From: Hyphomicrobiales bacterium
GTDB lineage: Bacteria; Pseudomonadota; Alphaproteobacteria; Rhizobiales; Rhizobiaceae
Direction: 5' to 3'
Length of the DNA stretch: 64,000 bases
Assembly (NCBI GenBank): GCA_900469615.1
Contig: UBYA01000001.1
Coordinates: forward strand, 124,001 to 188,000
This document shows positions 9,096-17,940 of the stretch, piece after piece (the stretch's first letter is position 1; each line of letters begins with the position of its first letter). The notes below the pieces were generated by a model. It did no database searches and was not told the origin of the DNA. It saw nothing but the letters and a program-made list of their open reading frames with translations. The position numbers were made by a program, and so were the translations under genes.

Positions 9096-9336
9096 GTGCA
9101 ATTCAGACGAACTCGCATGCTGTTGTATTCCGTACAGTTATGGCGATGGCATAGTTTGCTGAAACGGGTGGTATCAAGTCCCGCCTTGATGGTGGACGCA
9201 CACGGGACCGTCGTCTACCGGATATTGGCTCCATCGATCATCGCTGCGATGATTTCACGAGGCCGTGCCGCAATCTCTCGCATAGCTCTATGGGACGCAG
9301 CGCGGGATTGAAAATGTGCGCGGCGCGCGTTTCTCG

Positions 9337-9675
9337 TCACGTCAAACGCAAATCCAGGCGGGGGTGAAGCTTCTTCAGGTTCGGCAGCGACTTCATTTGC
9401 CAGGGGATTTGCGACGAGCCGCATACGGTGAGATGGATATCCGGGTGCTTGCGCGCCTCGATCGTCAATTTGGCGAGCAGGTTGATACCGGAAGAGTTCA
9501 GGAACTGCAGGCCGGTAAGATCGAACGTCGCCTTGCCGCCGCTGTCATGCAGGATTGTCCTGGCGAGATCGTAGACCGGCGCATAGGCATCGGGGCCTGC
9601 CAGCCGCATGGTTCCGTCAAAATACAAGATGCTGCCTTCGGACCAGACGCGGAACGCTTCTTCTTTAATTTCCAT
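9337..9675 (-). CDS. STAS-domain anti-sigma-antagonist-like protein
   Basis: 112 residues, a single STAS-like domain. The loop expected to carry the phosphorylated serine reads [15 protein letters not shown], with Ser61/Ser62 corresponding to the SpoIIAA site. It resembles small regulators recalled as the cyanobacterial slr1659-type family. Last gene of a six-gene minus-strand operon, 18 bp after a GHKL-type kinase-like gene, which in partner-switching systems phosphorylates STAS proteins while a PP2C phosphatase (encoded two genes upstream) removes the phosphate. It is probably the output protein. Family assignment is from sequence, the mechanism is inference. Confidence 0.8.
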   Translation of the reverse strand: MEIKEEAFRVWSEGSILYFDGTMRLAGPDAYAPVYDLARTILHDSGGKATFDLTGLQFLNSSGINLLAKLTIEARKHPDIHLTVCGSSQIPWQMKSLPNLKKLHPRLDLRLT

Positions 9676-9693
9676 AAGGGGCCTCTTGCAGGT

Positions 9694-10248
9694 TTACGAT
9701 GACGAGATTGCCATCGCGGCATAGGTTTGCAGTTTCGTTCGCTTATGCGAACCGTCTTCATCGAAGCGCCAGGCCAGTTGAACCTGGTAGTCGCTCATCA
9801 GCGTCAACAGTCCTAACCCGGACGCATTGTCGCCCGCAAGCACGCTTGCTTCGATCTGCTCTATGAGGAGATCGCCCGGATCGCCGGACGTCACTTTCAC
9901 CAGCAGGCGCTGAAAGCGGGCCGTCGCCTCGTGGTCGATCAGATTCACGATCCGCATCCTGAAATTATGAGCATCCATCAGCGCTTCGATGACGATCTCG
10001 CCGGAGACGCGAAACTTGACGGCGTTTTCGATCAGCTCGTTCGTCAGATAGCCGATGTCGTGCCGCGCCGTCTTGTAGTGGCGCTCGGACGACCGGAAGC
10101 CGAGCGCCATCGTCTCGGCGATAAAATCCGAGGTCATGGCCGAATGACGCCATGCCAGATGAAGCGGCCCGTCGAACAGGCAAATCCGCAGGGCTTTGGC
10201 AGCGTTGAACGAAACCAGATGGTCCTTGCCGTATACCGCAGTTGTCAT
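9694..10248 (-). CDS. GHKL/HATPase-like regulator (SiaB/slr1658-like)
   Basis: 184 residues. Motifs resemble an anti-sigma-type HATPase: N-box NELIENAVKF (~70-79) and G-box NASGLGLLTL (~141-150); the central D.G.G box is weak or absent. It is placed between the PP2C phosphatase (4-bp gap) and the STAS protein (18-bp gap), the arrangement of a partner-switching kinase and its substrate. Compared with SiaB of Pseudomonas, which phosphorylates SiaC, the role would be kinase/binding partner of the downstream STAS protein. Catalytic competence cannot be judged from sequence alone. Confidence 0.72.
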   Translation of the reverse strand: MTTAVYGKDHLVSFNAAKALRICLFDGPLHLAWRHSAMTSDFIAETMALGFRSSERHYKTARHDIGYLTNELIENAVKFRVSGEIVIEALMDAHNFRMRIVNLIDHEATARFQRLLVKVTSGDPGDLLIEQIEASVLAGDNASGLGLLTLMSDYQVQLAWRFDEDGSHKRTKLQTYAAMAISSS

Positions 10249-10252
10249 CTTC

Positions 10253-12613
10253 TCACCTGTGTCGCATTACCACGAGGGTAATGTCGTCATGGATCTTCTG
10301 GGTGCCGATGTAGGCCATCAGGTCATCGAGGATGCCTTCGACCACTTGCTCGGCAGTTCCGCCATGGAGGCGACGGGCATCTTCCAAAAGCCTTTCGAAA
10401 CCGAAGAGTTCACCCTTCGAATTCTCCGCTTCGGTGACGCCGTCCGTGTGCAGGACGACCATGTCGCCCTTTTCGAAAGAGATTTCCCGTGTATCGATAA
10501 AAGGAGCGATATCGGGCTCGAGGCCGACCGGGAGACCGAGATCCCCTGTTTCTATCCGCTCCACCTGGCCATCCTTGCGCACGATGATCATGTCTTCGTG
10601 CTGGCCGGATATCGTCAGTCGCTTGCCGTCATAGTCGAGAAACGACAGGGTCAGATGCTTGTCCGTCTTCGTGCGCTCGATGTTCTTGAAGATCGCGCGG
10701 TTGAGATCGGTCAGGAATTTTGCGGGATCCATTTCACCCGCCTCCTGGAGCGCGCGTGCGATCGATTGCACCATCAGCATCAGCACGCCGCTCTCGAGCC
10801 CGTGCCCGGTCACGTCGCCAATGCCGATCTTCAGGTTGTTGCCGTTTTGCAGGACATCGTAGTAGTCGCCTCCGACCTCGTCGGCCGGCCGCATGTAAGC
10901 GGCAATTTCCAGATGCTTGATCGCCGTGAGCTCCTTGGCGCGCGGCAGCACCATGAGCTGAATTTGTCGCGCGACGTTGAGCTCGGCGCCCAGCCGCAGG
11001 TTTTCGCTCTTCAACTGGCTGTTGAGGGTGGAAATTTCTTCCTTGGCCGCCTCGATTTCCTTTGTCCGGTCCGAAACGAGCTTTTCGAGGTTTTCGGTAT
11101 GAAAGCTGATATCCTCCGCCATCCGGTTGAATGCGACGCCGGCTTCCCCGACCTCGTCCTTGGTGGGGATATCGACCCTGACGGAGTAGTCCTTTGCCTG
11201 TATGCGCTTGGCGGCGCTCGCCAGCGCGCTGATGCCGCTCGTCACGCGCTTCGAAGCGGCAAAGACCGCGGCCGTGACGATCATCAGCGACACCAGAACC
11301 GCCATGATCTGGTAGAGCAGGATGCGGTTGGTGGCGCGCGAAATCTCCTCCTTGGCGGCAATGAGCGACGCGTAGATCTCGCGTTCCGGCACCACTATTC
11401 CGAGCGACATCACCTCGCGCCGCACGGGACCCTCTACCCAGAGGTTGGTCGGGTGCAGCTGCTTGACGACCACAAGGTAGGGAACCTCTTCTCCCTGTTC
11501 GGTGAGGGAGATGTGCTGGATTACGCCGTCGGCATCGAGCGGCAGCGTCGTGATGGCCTTTTGCGTGCTGTTGCGCAGCGACCGGTCGAGACCGGTCACA
11601 CCCTTGGCAGCGGCGTCGCTCGAAGCGCGCAAGCCAATGATCTTCTCGCCGACCGGATTGATCGCGACGACGTTTCCGTTCGACATCGTCAGGAAACCGA
11701 AGCCGCTTTGGGCGACCTTTACGTTCTCGACGATTTCTGCGAGCTGGCCAAGGGTAATATCGGTCCCGGCCGCCCCCGCGACGCCATGCCGATCCGGCGT
11801 CCAGAGCGGGTGGAAAAAGCTGACGATCAGCTTCCCGGTGATCGCGTCGGTATAGGGCGCGGTCTGGGTGATGTAATCCGCAACCGGCCGGGACGAAGGG
11901 GTCGCGGCCCATTGCTGCCAGGATTCGTAGAGGCCGGGGAAGAAGAAGGTCCAGAAGTCGGAACTGTTGTGGCCCGGATAGAGCCGGTCGAAGGTCTGGG
12001 CCTGCGTCGTGTAGGGCGCGGTCCGGAAGATCGGGCGTTCCCGCGGGCCGATATAGTACATTTGCAGCTTCGATGCGCCGTTGTGGAGCAACGCGGGAGC
12101 CACAAGATCGAGCACGGCGCTCCATTCTATGTCGGCCTCCACCTGGGGCAGCGGACGATGGTCCTTATCCAGAAGATAGCCCCAGACGCTGACGACTGAG
12201 GGCGTGCCGGGAAGATTTTGCGCCCACTGGCCGGCCGGGTCATAGGTTACGGTTACGGCGCCCGGCGACGCCTTGGCCATGGCTTCCCCGACGTTTCCAT
12301 TGCGGGTGGGGTTGTCGATCTGCCCCTGCAGCACGCCCGCGAGCGCCTTCACATCGGAATGGACCTGGTCGAGGAGGAGACCGACCTGCGCGGCGGTGGA
12401 ATCCGCATAGGAGCGGATATAGTCCTGGCTTGCCTTTTCCAGGCCCTGGCCCACCTCGGTCGTCGCATTGCGCGACAGGCGCTGCACGTTCCACAGCGCA
12501 AGGCCACCGCTGACCAGCAGGTCGAAAAGAACGGCTCCTCCGACGACGATCAGAAACTTGGCGCGAAACGAGCGCAATCCGAGCCTTTTGCTGGCAACTG
12601 CTGTTTCCGTCAT
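10253..12613 (-). CDS. Membrane PP2C/SpoIIE phosphatase with periplasmic Cache and HAMP domains (SiaA/HsbR-like)
   Basis: 786 residues. One membrane segment (~18-40), a large periplasmic sensor region (~45-430) of dCache type, a second segment (LLYQIMAVLVSLMIVTAAVF, ~430-455), HAMP, a coiled coil (~510-555, ENLEKLVSDRTKEIEAAKEE) and a SpoIIE/PP2C Ser/Thr phosphatase (~560-786) with metal-ligand motifs DEVGGDYYD (~580) and GIGDVTGHG (~600). It should sense an extracellular ligand and dephosphorylate a STAS partner. The start overlaps the methyltransferase stop (ATGA). Architecture matches SiaA of Pseudomonas, which controls aggregation and biofilm. Confidence 0.88.
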   Translation of the reverse strand: MTETAVASKRLGLRSFRAKFLIVVGGAVLFDLLVSGGLALWNVQRLSRNATTEVGQGLEKASQDYIRSYADSTAAQVGLLLDQVHSDVKALAGVLQGQIDNPTRNGNVGEAMAKASPGAVTVTYDPAGQWAQNLPGTPSVVSVWGYLLDKDHRPLPQVEADIEWSAVLDLVAPALLHNGASKLQMYYIGPRERPIFRTAPYTTQAQTFDRLYPGHNSSDFWTFFFPGLYESWQQWAATPSSRPVADYITQTAPYTDAITGKLIVSFFHPLWTPDRHGVAGAAGTDITLGQLAEIVENVKVAQSGFGFLTMSNGNVVAINPVGEKIIGLRASSDAAAKGVTGLDRSLRNSTQKAITTLPLDADGVIQHISLTEQGEEVPYLVVVKQLHPTNLWVEGPVRREVMSLGIVVPEREIYASLIAAKEEISRATNRILLYQIMAVLVSLMIVTAAVFAASKRVTSGISALASAAKRIQAKDYSVRVDIPTKDEVGEAGVAFNRMAEDISFHTENLEKLVSDRTKEIEAAKEEISTLNSQLKSENLRLGAELNVARQIQLMVLPRAKELTAIKHLEIAAYMRPADEVGGDYYDVLQNGNNLKIGIGDVTGHGLESGVLMLMVQSIARALQEAGEMDPAKFLTDLNRAIFKNIERTKTDKHLTLSFLDYDGKRLTISGQHEDMIIVRKDGQVERIETGDLGLPVGLEPDIAPFIDTREISFEKGDMVVLHTDGVTEAENSKGELFGFERLLEDARRLHGGTAEQVVEGILDDLMAYIGTQKIHDDITLVVMRHR

Positions 12614-13785
12614 AGCGGTTTTTGCCCCGATGAGGCCCAGATCGGCCAGCCGGCATAGCCTCTCGGGTGGAGCGCCGCGAAAATATGGTCGGCAAAGCCC
12701 TGCTTGAAACGCTCTATGAATTCGGGTGTATCGCCTCTTCTGACCGCCATTTCATCGGCATAGACATTCTGCCATGCGGTGATGATATCGGCGAAATCCT
12801 GCGGGTCGCCATCGAGATTGGTGACCATGAAGCTTTCCATCCTCACGTCGGCAAAGCCGGCGTCCAGCAGCATGCGGCGACCCTTCGGCCCCATTTCCAC
12901 ATCCATGTCGAAATGCGCAAACAGTTTCGCGACCTCTTTGTACGTCCACTGGATGCTATCGGCCCTGGGCTCTCCGAGGCAATGGGAATTCTTCTCGTTG
13001 GTGATGTAGACCCTGCCGCCCGGTTTGCATATGCGGAAGAGTTCCCGCAGCAGGACGTCCGGGCGATCGAAGATCTGCAATGAGTGCCTGCAGGTCACGA
13101 AATCGAACTGGTTGCTCTCGAACAGCATCTGCGAGGCGTCGCCGTAGGTATATTCGATGTCCCGCACGTCGAAGTCCTCTGCGACCTTGCGGGCATAGTC
13201 CAGGCTGGGGATCGAGTGGTCGAGCGCGACGATCCGCGCAGGCTTGAAATCCTTCCGCAACAGCATCGCGAAATCGCCGATGCCGCAGCAGATATCGGCT
13301 ATATGCAGGCCCTCCCGCAGTCCGTGGCGCGGCAATATCTCGCGCTCATGGCGCCAGGTCATTTTCGTCTGCGTCCTGAGGATCGGTATGAAACTCTGGT
13401 TTTCCACGAAGGTCTGGCCCGGATAGAAGGCAGAATCGTAGATTTCGACGGTGATATTGGGCGAAAGGTCGCTCAAATGGCGAAACAGCCGGGATGCCCA
13501 CGCCACGACGCTCGATGCGACGACCTTCAGCTTGAGATCCGGCCTTGAACGGGTGGCGTCGAGCAGGACATGGGTCAAGGCTCGAAACGCCGTGTTGTTC
13601 ATGTGGGTAACGCGTTTGAGATTGATGTAGCAGATGCCGTTTACCGTTTCGATGCCGGTGCGCAGCAGGGCCAGATCGTCGGCGAGTTCCGATACGGAGT
13701 GCGGCCTGATCACCCCGAACAGGGAGAATTCCTGGTTGTTGGCGTCGAACTGCGCCGCGAAGCGGTCGGACGAATGGTCGCTCAA
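12610..13785 (-). CDS. STAS-like domain fused to SAM-dependent methyltransferase
   Basis: 391 residues. Residues ~1-120 align by eye with the STAS protein encoded at the end of the same operon: YINLKRVTHMNNTAFRALTH against [20 protein letters not shown], followed by LKLKVVASS against IHLTVCGSS. Residues ~140-370 are a class I methyltransferase with motif I IADICCGIGD (~162-171), ALDHS for motif II and FVTCRHSLQIFDR. Start codon is TTG, overlapping the previous stop (TTGA). The likely phospho-site is Thr65, in the place of Ser. The substrate is unknown. A phosphorylation-controlled methyltransferase is the simplest reading. Confidence 0.82.
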   Translation of the reverse strand: MSDHSSDRFAAQFDANNQEFSLFGVIRPHSVSELADDLALLRTGIETVNGICYINLKRVTHMNNTAFRALTHVLLDATRSRPDLKLKVVASSVVAWASRLFRHLSDLSPNITVEIYDSAFYPGQTFVENQSFIPILRTQTKMTWRHEREILPRHGLREGLHIADICCGIGDFAMLLRKDFKPARIVALDHSIPSLDYARKVAEDFDVRDIEYTYGDASQMLFESNQFDFVTCRHSLQIFDRPDVLLRELFRICKPGGRVYITNEKNSHCLGEPRADSIQWTYKEVAKLFAHFDMDVEMGPKGRRMLLDAGFADVRMESFMVTNLDGDPQDFADIITAWQNVYADEMAVRRGDTPEFIERFKQGFADHIFAALHPRGYAGWPIWASSGQKPL

Positions 13786-14300
13786 TTGAGTAGCCTTTCG
13801 AGTGCGAGATCCACCACAAGGGTCAGCATGTCCGCATCGTGTTCGTGCAGGGTGATGCCGGCGTCATAGTTGAGCGCCAGGCCAAGAAGGATCGCGTGCT
13901 CGGCGCGTGCCGCATCGTTGGTGATGAGGTCGAGATAGGCCGCAAGCGCATGGCCGCCGCCTTGCATGTGTTCGAGGATTGTCCTGTATTCGCTCCGTTG
14001 CTCGGCCGAGCAGGGAAAGGTCAGTTCTATCCGCTCGGTTGCGCCGTTTCGATAGAAGCGGCAGGTAAGGGCGCCGTTACACTCCCTCGTATGGAACGAC
14101 ATTTCGAAAAGTTCGTTGAGAGCGGCCGAAAGCAGATTGGCATGGCGGATGGGATCGGGGCGATCATGGCTGACCATACTGGCCACATAGGTGGCGCACT
14201 GGTCGCAGTGCAGCCAGTCCGCCACGAAGATCGCCATTTCCATCTCAAGTTCGAGCAATGGCTCCGAAACTGGGTCCGCTTGCATTTCCATGGTATCCAC
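13782..14300 (-). CDS. Small GHKL-like regulator, degenerate ATPase motifs
   Basis: 172 residues, acidic N-terminus. HANLLSAALNELFEMSF (~53-69) resembles a HATPase N-box, but the Asn of the canonical ExxxN is not evident (ELFEM), and no clear G-box follows. Similar in size and placement to the other GHKL-like gene of the operon (9694-10248), suggesting a second, possibly ATP-independent, binding partner dedicated to the STAS-methyltransferase whose gene it overlaps by four bases. A 34-bp gap separates it from the GGDEF-EAL gene upstream. Function is inferred from context. Confidence 0.6.
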   Translation of the reverse strand: MDTMEMQADPVSEPLLELEMEMAIFVADWLHCDQCATYVASMVSHDRPDPIRHANLLSAALNELFEMSFHTRECNGALTCRFYRNGATERIELTFPCSAEQRSEYRTILEHMQGGGHALAAYLDLITNDAARAEHAILLGLALNYDAGITLHEHDADMLTLVVDLALERLLN

Positions 14301-14334
14301 TCAAGAAACTCCGGATGAAATGCGTTTCAAAAGA

Positions 14335-16026
14335 TCAGGTGCCGGCGCGAAACTCATCGAGGGGCGTAGTCGAGGGAAAGCGCGCGCCTTGCCTTATAAA
14401 CTCCTCAAGTCTGTCGGCGCGCAGCGGAGGGCTGATGCAATAACCCTGCAACCGGTCGCAGTTCTCCTGCTGAAGCCACGCGGCCTGTTGCGGCGTTTCG
14501 ACGCCTTCGGCCGTCACGCGCATATCCAGACCATGGGCCAAGCCGATCACTGAGCGAACTATCGTTTGGCTCTTCGTGTCCTGCAAGAGATCCTTGATGA
14601 AATAGCGGTCGATTTTGATCGTATCGAAGGGGAAGTTCTTGAGATAGCTCAGGGAAGAGTATTCGGTGCCGAAATCGTCGAGGGAAATCTGTATGCCCAG
14701 CACGTTAAGGGTGTTCAGAGTGTCCAGATTGTTGATGGTGCGCTCCAGCAGTACCCCTTCCGTAATCTCCAGTTCCAGACGCTCGGCAGGAAAGCCCACG
14801 ACATCGAGGGTTTGCGAGATGCGATCTGTCAGGCCCGGCGTCAGGAATTCCGCCGGCGAAAGATTGACGGCGAGGGTAAAATGCGACGGCCACGCAAGGG
14901 CTTCGCGGCAAGCCTCCTCCAGCATCCATTGGCCGATTTCGCGCATGAGGCCGTCTGCCTCGGCCATGGGGATGAACGCGGCCGGGGGGATGATCCCCAC
15001 GGTCGGATGCCGCCAGCGCAGCAGCGCCTCGAAGCCCACCACGCTGGAGGGCGGCTTCACCAGCGGCTGATATTCGATGAAGAATTCGTCGCGCTGGAGC
15101 GCCACCCGCAGGCTGCGTCGCAGCAATTCCCTTTGTTCGACCACGACGAGCATGCCCGGATCGAAGGTTCGCGCTCGGCGCCGCCCCTCCTTCTTTGCCT
15201 CGTAAAGGGCAACGTCGGCAGCCTTCATCAGCTGCTCGCCCTCATTGCCGTCACGCGGTGCAATCGCAATTCCGACGCTGACGCCGACGAAGAGGGAGAT
15301 TCCGTTGACCGTGAAGGGCTTGCGGAATTCGGCGACCAGGGCGTCCGCCAGCTTTTCGGCCTCGAAGGCCCGTTGCGATCCGACCTGGATGATGGCGAAT
15401 TCGTCCCCGGCCAGCCGGTAGACCGTTCCGCTGCGGCCGAGTGTTTCCTTGATCCGCGCGGCGGCGAGTTGCAGCACGAGGTCGCCGGCGCCATGCCCGA
15501 GCGTGTCGTTGACGGGCTTGAAGTCGTCGAGATCGAGCTGCATGAGCGCAGGCCCCAGTTTCCCGCTGGCCGGCAGCAGTTGCGATAGTGCCGCGCTGAA
15601 CTGGCGGCGGTTGGGCAAGCCGGTCAGCGCATCGTGCGTCGCCTGATGGATGAGCCTTGCTCTTTCCCCATCCTCGGGCGGCAGGTTCCAATCGCCCCTT
15701 CTCTCGCTCTCGACAATCAGGAGCCCTTGCTGGAGACAGGACAGCAGGAGATTGCGTTTTCCGAGCGTTCCAGCGTCGAACTCTATGGTCCGGGGTTCGC
15801 CGGTATCGATCACCTGCCGGACGATCGCCGCAAGCGTCGGTTCGGCAAGCGCCGGATAGGCCTCCCACAGCGTCATGTCTTTCCGGGACGCAACGCCGAT
15901 ATGGTCGTTAAATTTTTGCGAGGAATCGATCAGTTCGAGATCGAGGTTCCAAAGTGAGACAGCCGCCTCGAGGCTGCTGCCAGATCCGGGAATTCGCTGC
16001 GACCGATCCACTCGGTTTTCGGTCAT
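14335..16026 (-). CDS. GGDEF-EAL protein (c-di-GMP synthesis/hydrolysis) with N-terminal PAS-like domain
   Basis: 563 residues from the ATG at 16026, preceded by GGGAGGACT; the longer frame to 16170 is Arg/Ala-rich and lacks such a site. Residues ~15-130 look PAS-like (AVSLWNLDLELIDSSQKF). GGDEF domain ~155-320 with RLAGDEFAII (~205), an AGDEF variant compatible with cyclase activity, and EAL domain ~325-555 with VGFEALLRW (~333), NLSPAEF, EITEGVLLE and DDFGTEYSS, i.e. phosphodiesterase ligands present. First gene of the partner-switching operon. In SiaD/HsbD systems the partner switch controls a diguanylate cyclase; here the enzyme could act either way. Confidence 0.88.
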   Translation of the reverse strand: MTENRVDRSQRIPGSGSSLEAAVSLWNLDLELIDSSQKFNDHIGVASRKDMTLWEAYPALAEPTLAAIVRQVIDTGEPRTIEFDAGTLGKRNLLLSCLQQGLLIVESERRGDWNLPPEDGERARLIHQATHDALTGLPNRRQFSAALSQLLPASGKLGPALMQLDLDDFKPVNDTLGHGAGDLVLQLAAARIKETLGRSGTVYRLAGDEFAIIQVGSQRAFEAEKLADALVAEFRKPFTVNGISLFVGVSVGIAIAPRDGNEGEQLMKAADVALYEAKKEGRRRARTFDPGMLVVVEQRELLRRSLRVALQRDEFFIEYQPLVKPPSSVVGFEALLRWRHPTVGIIPPAAFIPMAEADGLMREIGQWMLEEACREALAWPSHFTLAVNLSPAEFLTPGLTDRISQTLDVVGFPAERLELEITEGVLLERTINNLDTLNTLNVLGIQISLDDFGTEYSSLSYLKNFPFDTIKIDRYFIKDLLQDTKSQTIVRSVIGLAHGLDMRVTAEGVETPQQAAWLQQENCDRLQGYCISPPLRADRLEEFIRQGARFPSTTPLDEFRAGT

Positions 16027-16435
16027 AAGGCCTAGTCCTCCCAAACCCGGCTGCGCGAAGTCTGCGGTGTCCGGCGAGAACCGGTCCGCCCGCGTCGGAG
16101 CTTGCGCATCGAAAATCGCAAGTCTCGTCAAGCGAGCCGGCGCAAACCGTAACCTACCAGAACGTGGCAACCGCTTTAAGCGAATATATTACCGGATCTT
16201 GATTTAGCAAATGATTGTCGAGACATATGCTGATTAAAAGGCTGGCGCCGGACACGTCTTGTTCCATTCCGGACGAAGGGTAAGTAGTGCGCCCCGTCAT
16301 GTGAAATCTGAGGTTGTCCGCAAGACATGCGTTCGCAGGCGAGGAGCGCTCCGGACATTCCGTCAAGAGCCGATCGTCGCCCACGCCTTACGGCTTCCAG
16401 GTCCGCTCCATATCTTCGGCCAATACCGGTCCGGC
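16027..16435. other. Intergenic region upstream of the signalling operon
   Basis: About 400 bases between two minus-strand genes: upstream of the GGDEF-EAL start and downstream of a glycosyltransferase stop. The AT-rich part at ~16175-16240 is the likely promoter zone of the six-gene operon. I see no terminator hairpin and no credible gene. Confidence 0.4.
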
Positions 16436-17632
16436 CTATTGGAGCGTGGTGCTGTGCGGTTTTGCAACAAGCACGGGCAGCTGCGTCTCAAGCCCGCGCT
16501 GAATGGCCGCAACGGGGCGCTGGCTGCGAGCCCTGTCTGCCTTTCGGATCAGCAGTTCCTCATTGATGATGGCCTGCATGCCCGTGGTGAACTTATCGAG
16601 GCTGAACTGTTCCGCATGCGCCTGCAGCGCTTCGGGACGAAAACGATGCTCCGTCGCCTCGAATTCGAGTACGGCCTCGATAAGGGCGTCGACGGACTGT
16701 TTGCCGAAGAGAATGCCGCTCACGCCCGGCACGACCGTCTCCAGCGCCCCGCCGCTGCCATAGGCGATGACGGGCCTGCCGCTTGCCATGGCTTCGACCG
16801 GAACGATGCCGAAGTCCTCCTCGCCGGGAAAGACCAGGGCGCGGCAACGGGAAAGCTTTTCCTTGAGGACCGGAAACGGAGCCCGGCCCAGGAAGGTGAC
16901 GGAGGGACCGGCAATGCGCTTCAGTTCCTCCATCTGCTTGCCTTCGCCGATCACCACCAGTTTGCGATTCATGCGGGTGAATGCCTGTATCGCCAGATCG
17001 ACCCGCTTGTAGGGAACCAGCTGACCGGCGCAGAGATAGAAATCCTCGACCGATGCGGCCGGCGTGAAATCATCGACATTGACAGGCGGATAAAGGACGG
17101 TGGCGGAACGCCGGTAATATTTGCTGATACGGTCGCAAACATGGTGCGAATTGGCCACGAAACGATCGACGCGCAGGCTCGTATTGACATCCCAGGAGCG
17201 CAGCAGCGGCGCCAGCATCGGCATCATCAGCCGCGATGCAAGCCCGGCGTGCGAGCGATAGACGTGATAATGATCCCAGAGATAGCGCATGGGCGAGTGA
17301 CAATAGCAGACATGGGTCGCCCTCGGCGGCGGAATGATGCCTTTGGCCGGACCGGACTCGCTGGAGATGATCAGATCGTAATCGCTGAGATCGAAGCTCT
17401 CCAGCGCGAACGGCATGAGCGGCAGAAACGACTGATAGGATCTGACGGCTCCCGGAATTCGCTGTAGAAACGACGTGTGGATCCTGTGCTTGCGGATTTT
17501 CTCCGAGACGCGGCTTTCATCGTAGACGAGAGTGAAGATGTCGGCGTCCGGATACATGTCACAGAGCGCCTCGACCACCTTTTCGCCGCCCCGCATCGAC
17601 ACCAGCCAGTAATGCACGATCGCTACCCGCAT
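16436..17632 (-). CDS. Family GT4 glycosyltransferase (EPS biosynthesis)
   Basis: 398 residues. The start at ATG 17632 is backed by GGAGGGA; the ten extra codons upstream lack one. GT-B fold signs: N-terminal VAIVHYWLVSMRGGEKV with the glycine loop, CYCHSPMRYLWDHYHVY, then LCAGQLVPYKRVDLAIQAF and the nucleotide-sugar site FPGEEDFGIVPVEAMASGRP, whose two acidic residues match the EX7E motif. It should transfer a hexose in assembly of the repeat unit at the cytoplasmic membrane. It faces away from the ExoF-like gene, with a 308-bp divergent promoter region between. Confidence 0.9.
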   Translation of the reverse strand: MRVAIVHYWLVSMRGGEKVVEALCDMYPDADIFTLVYDESRVSEKIRKHRIHTSFLQRIPGAVRSYQSFLPLMPFALESFDLSDYDLIISSESGPAKGIIPPPRATHVCYCHSPMRYLWDHYHVYRSHAGLASRLMMPMLAPLLRSWDVNTSLRVDRFVANSHHVCDRISKYYRRSATVLYPPVNVDDFTPAASVEDFYLCAGQLVPYKRVDLAIQAFTRMNRKLVVIGEGKQMEELKRIAGPSVTFLGRAPFPVLKEKLSRCRALVFPGEEDFGIVPVEAMASGRPVIAYGSGGALETVVPGVSGILFGKQSVDALIEAVLEFEATEHRFRPEALQAHAEQFSLDKFTTGMQAIINEELLIRKADRARSQRPVAAIQRGLETQLPVLVAKPHSTTLQ

Positions 17633-17940
17633 TGCTTTTCCCTCCATGGGTCGAAACAACATTGGGCAGGTGGCAACCTTTGCGACAGGGCCCAGATCGG
17701 TTCAATACGGCATCCAAATGGTCGAACGGAGTAACCGAAAGATTTAGCCGCCGGTCGCGGCCTGCACACAAGGATATACCCGCACGACCAAGAAATCGCG
17801 GGAACGTCTACCTCCCTGTCAGAAATGATAATCCCTGTTGCTTCGGCAGGGGATTTACACGCTTTGCGTTCAGCTGCTGATCTCGTTGCATAGCGTCGTC
17901 GGCCTGATGGCGCCAGCAACACAAAGCGAGAGTTCGGCTC
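17633..17940. other. Divergent EPS promoter region
   Basis: 308 bases between a minus-strand glycosyltransferase and the plus-strand ExoF-like gene. No credible ORF and no clear dyad or consensus promoter was found by eye; by position it should hold promoters for both EPS transcription units. Confidence 0.4.

Noticed and set aside
10196..12199. 667-codon plus-strand frame opposite the SpoIIE phosphatase gene
   Set aside because: Shadow; the minus-strand frame has clear Cache, HAMP and PP2C motifs.
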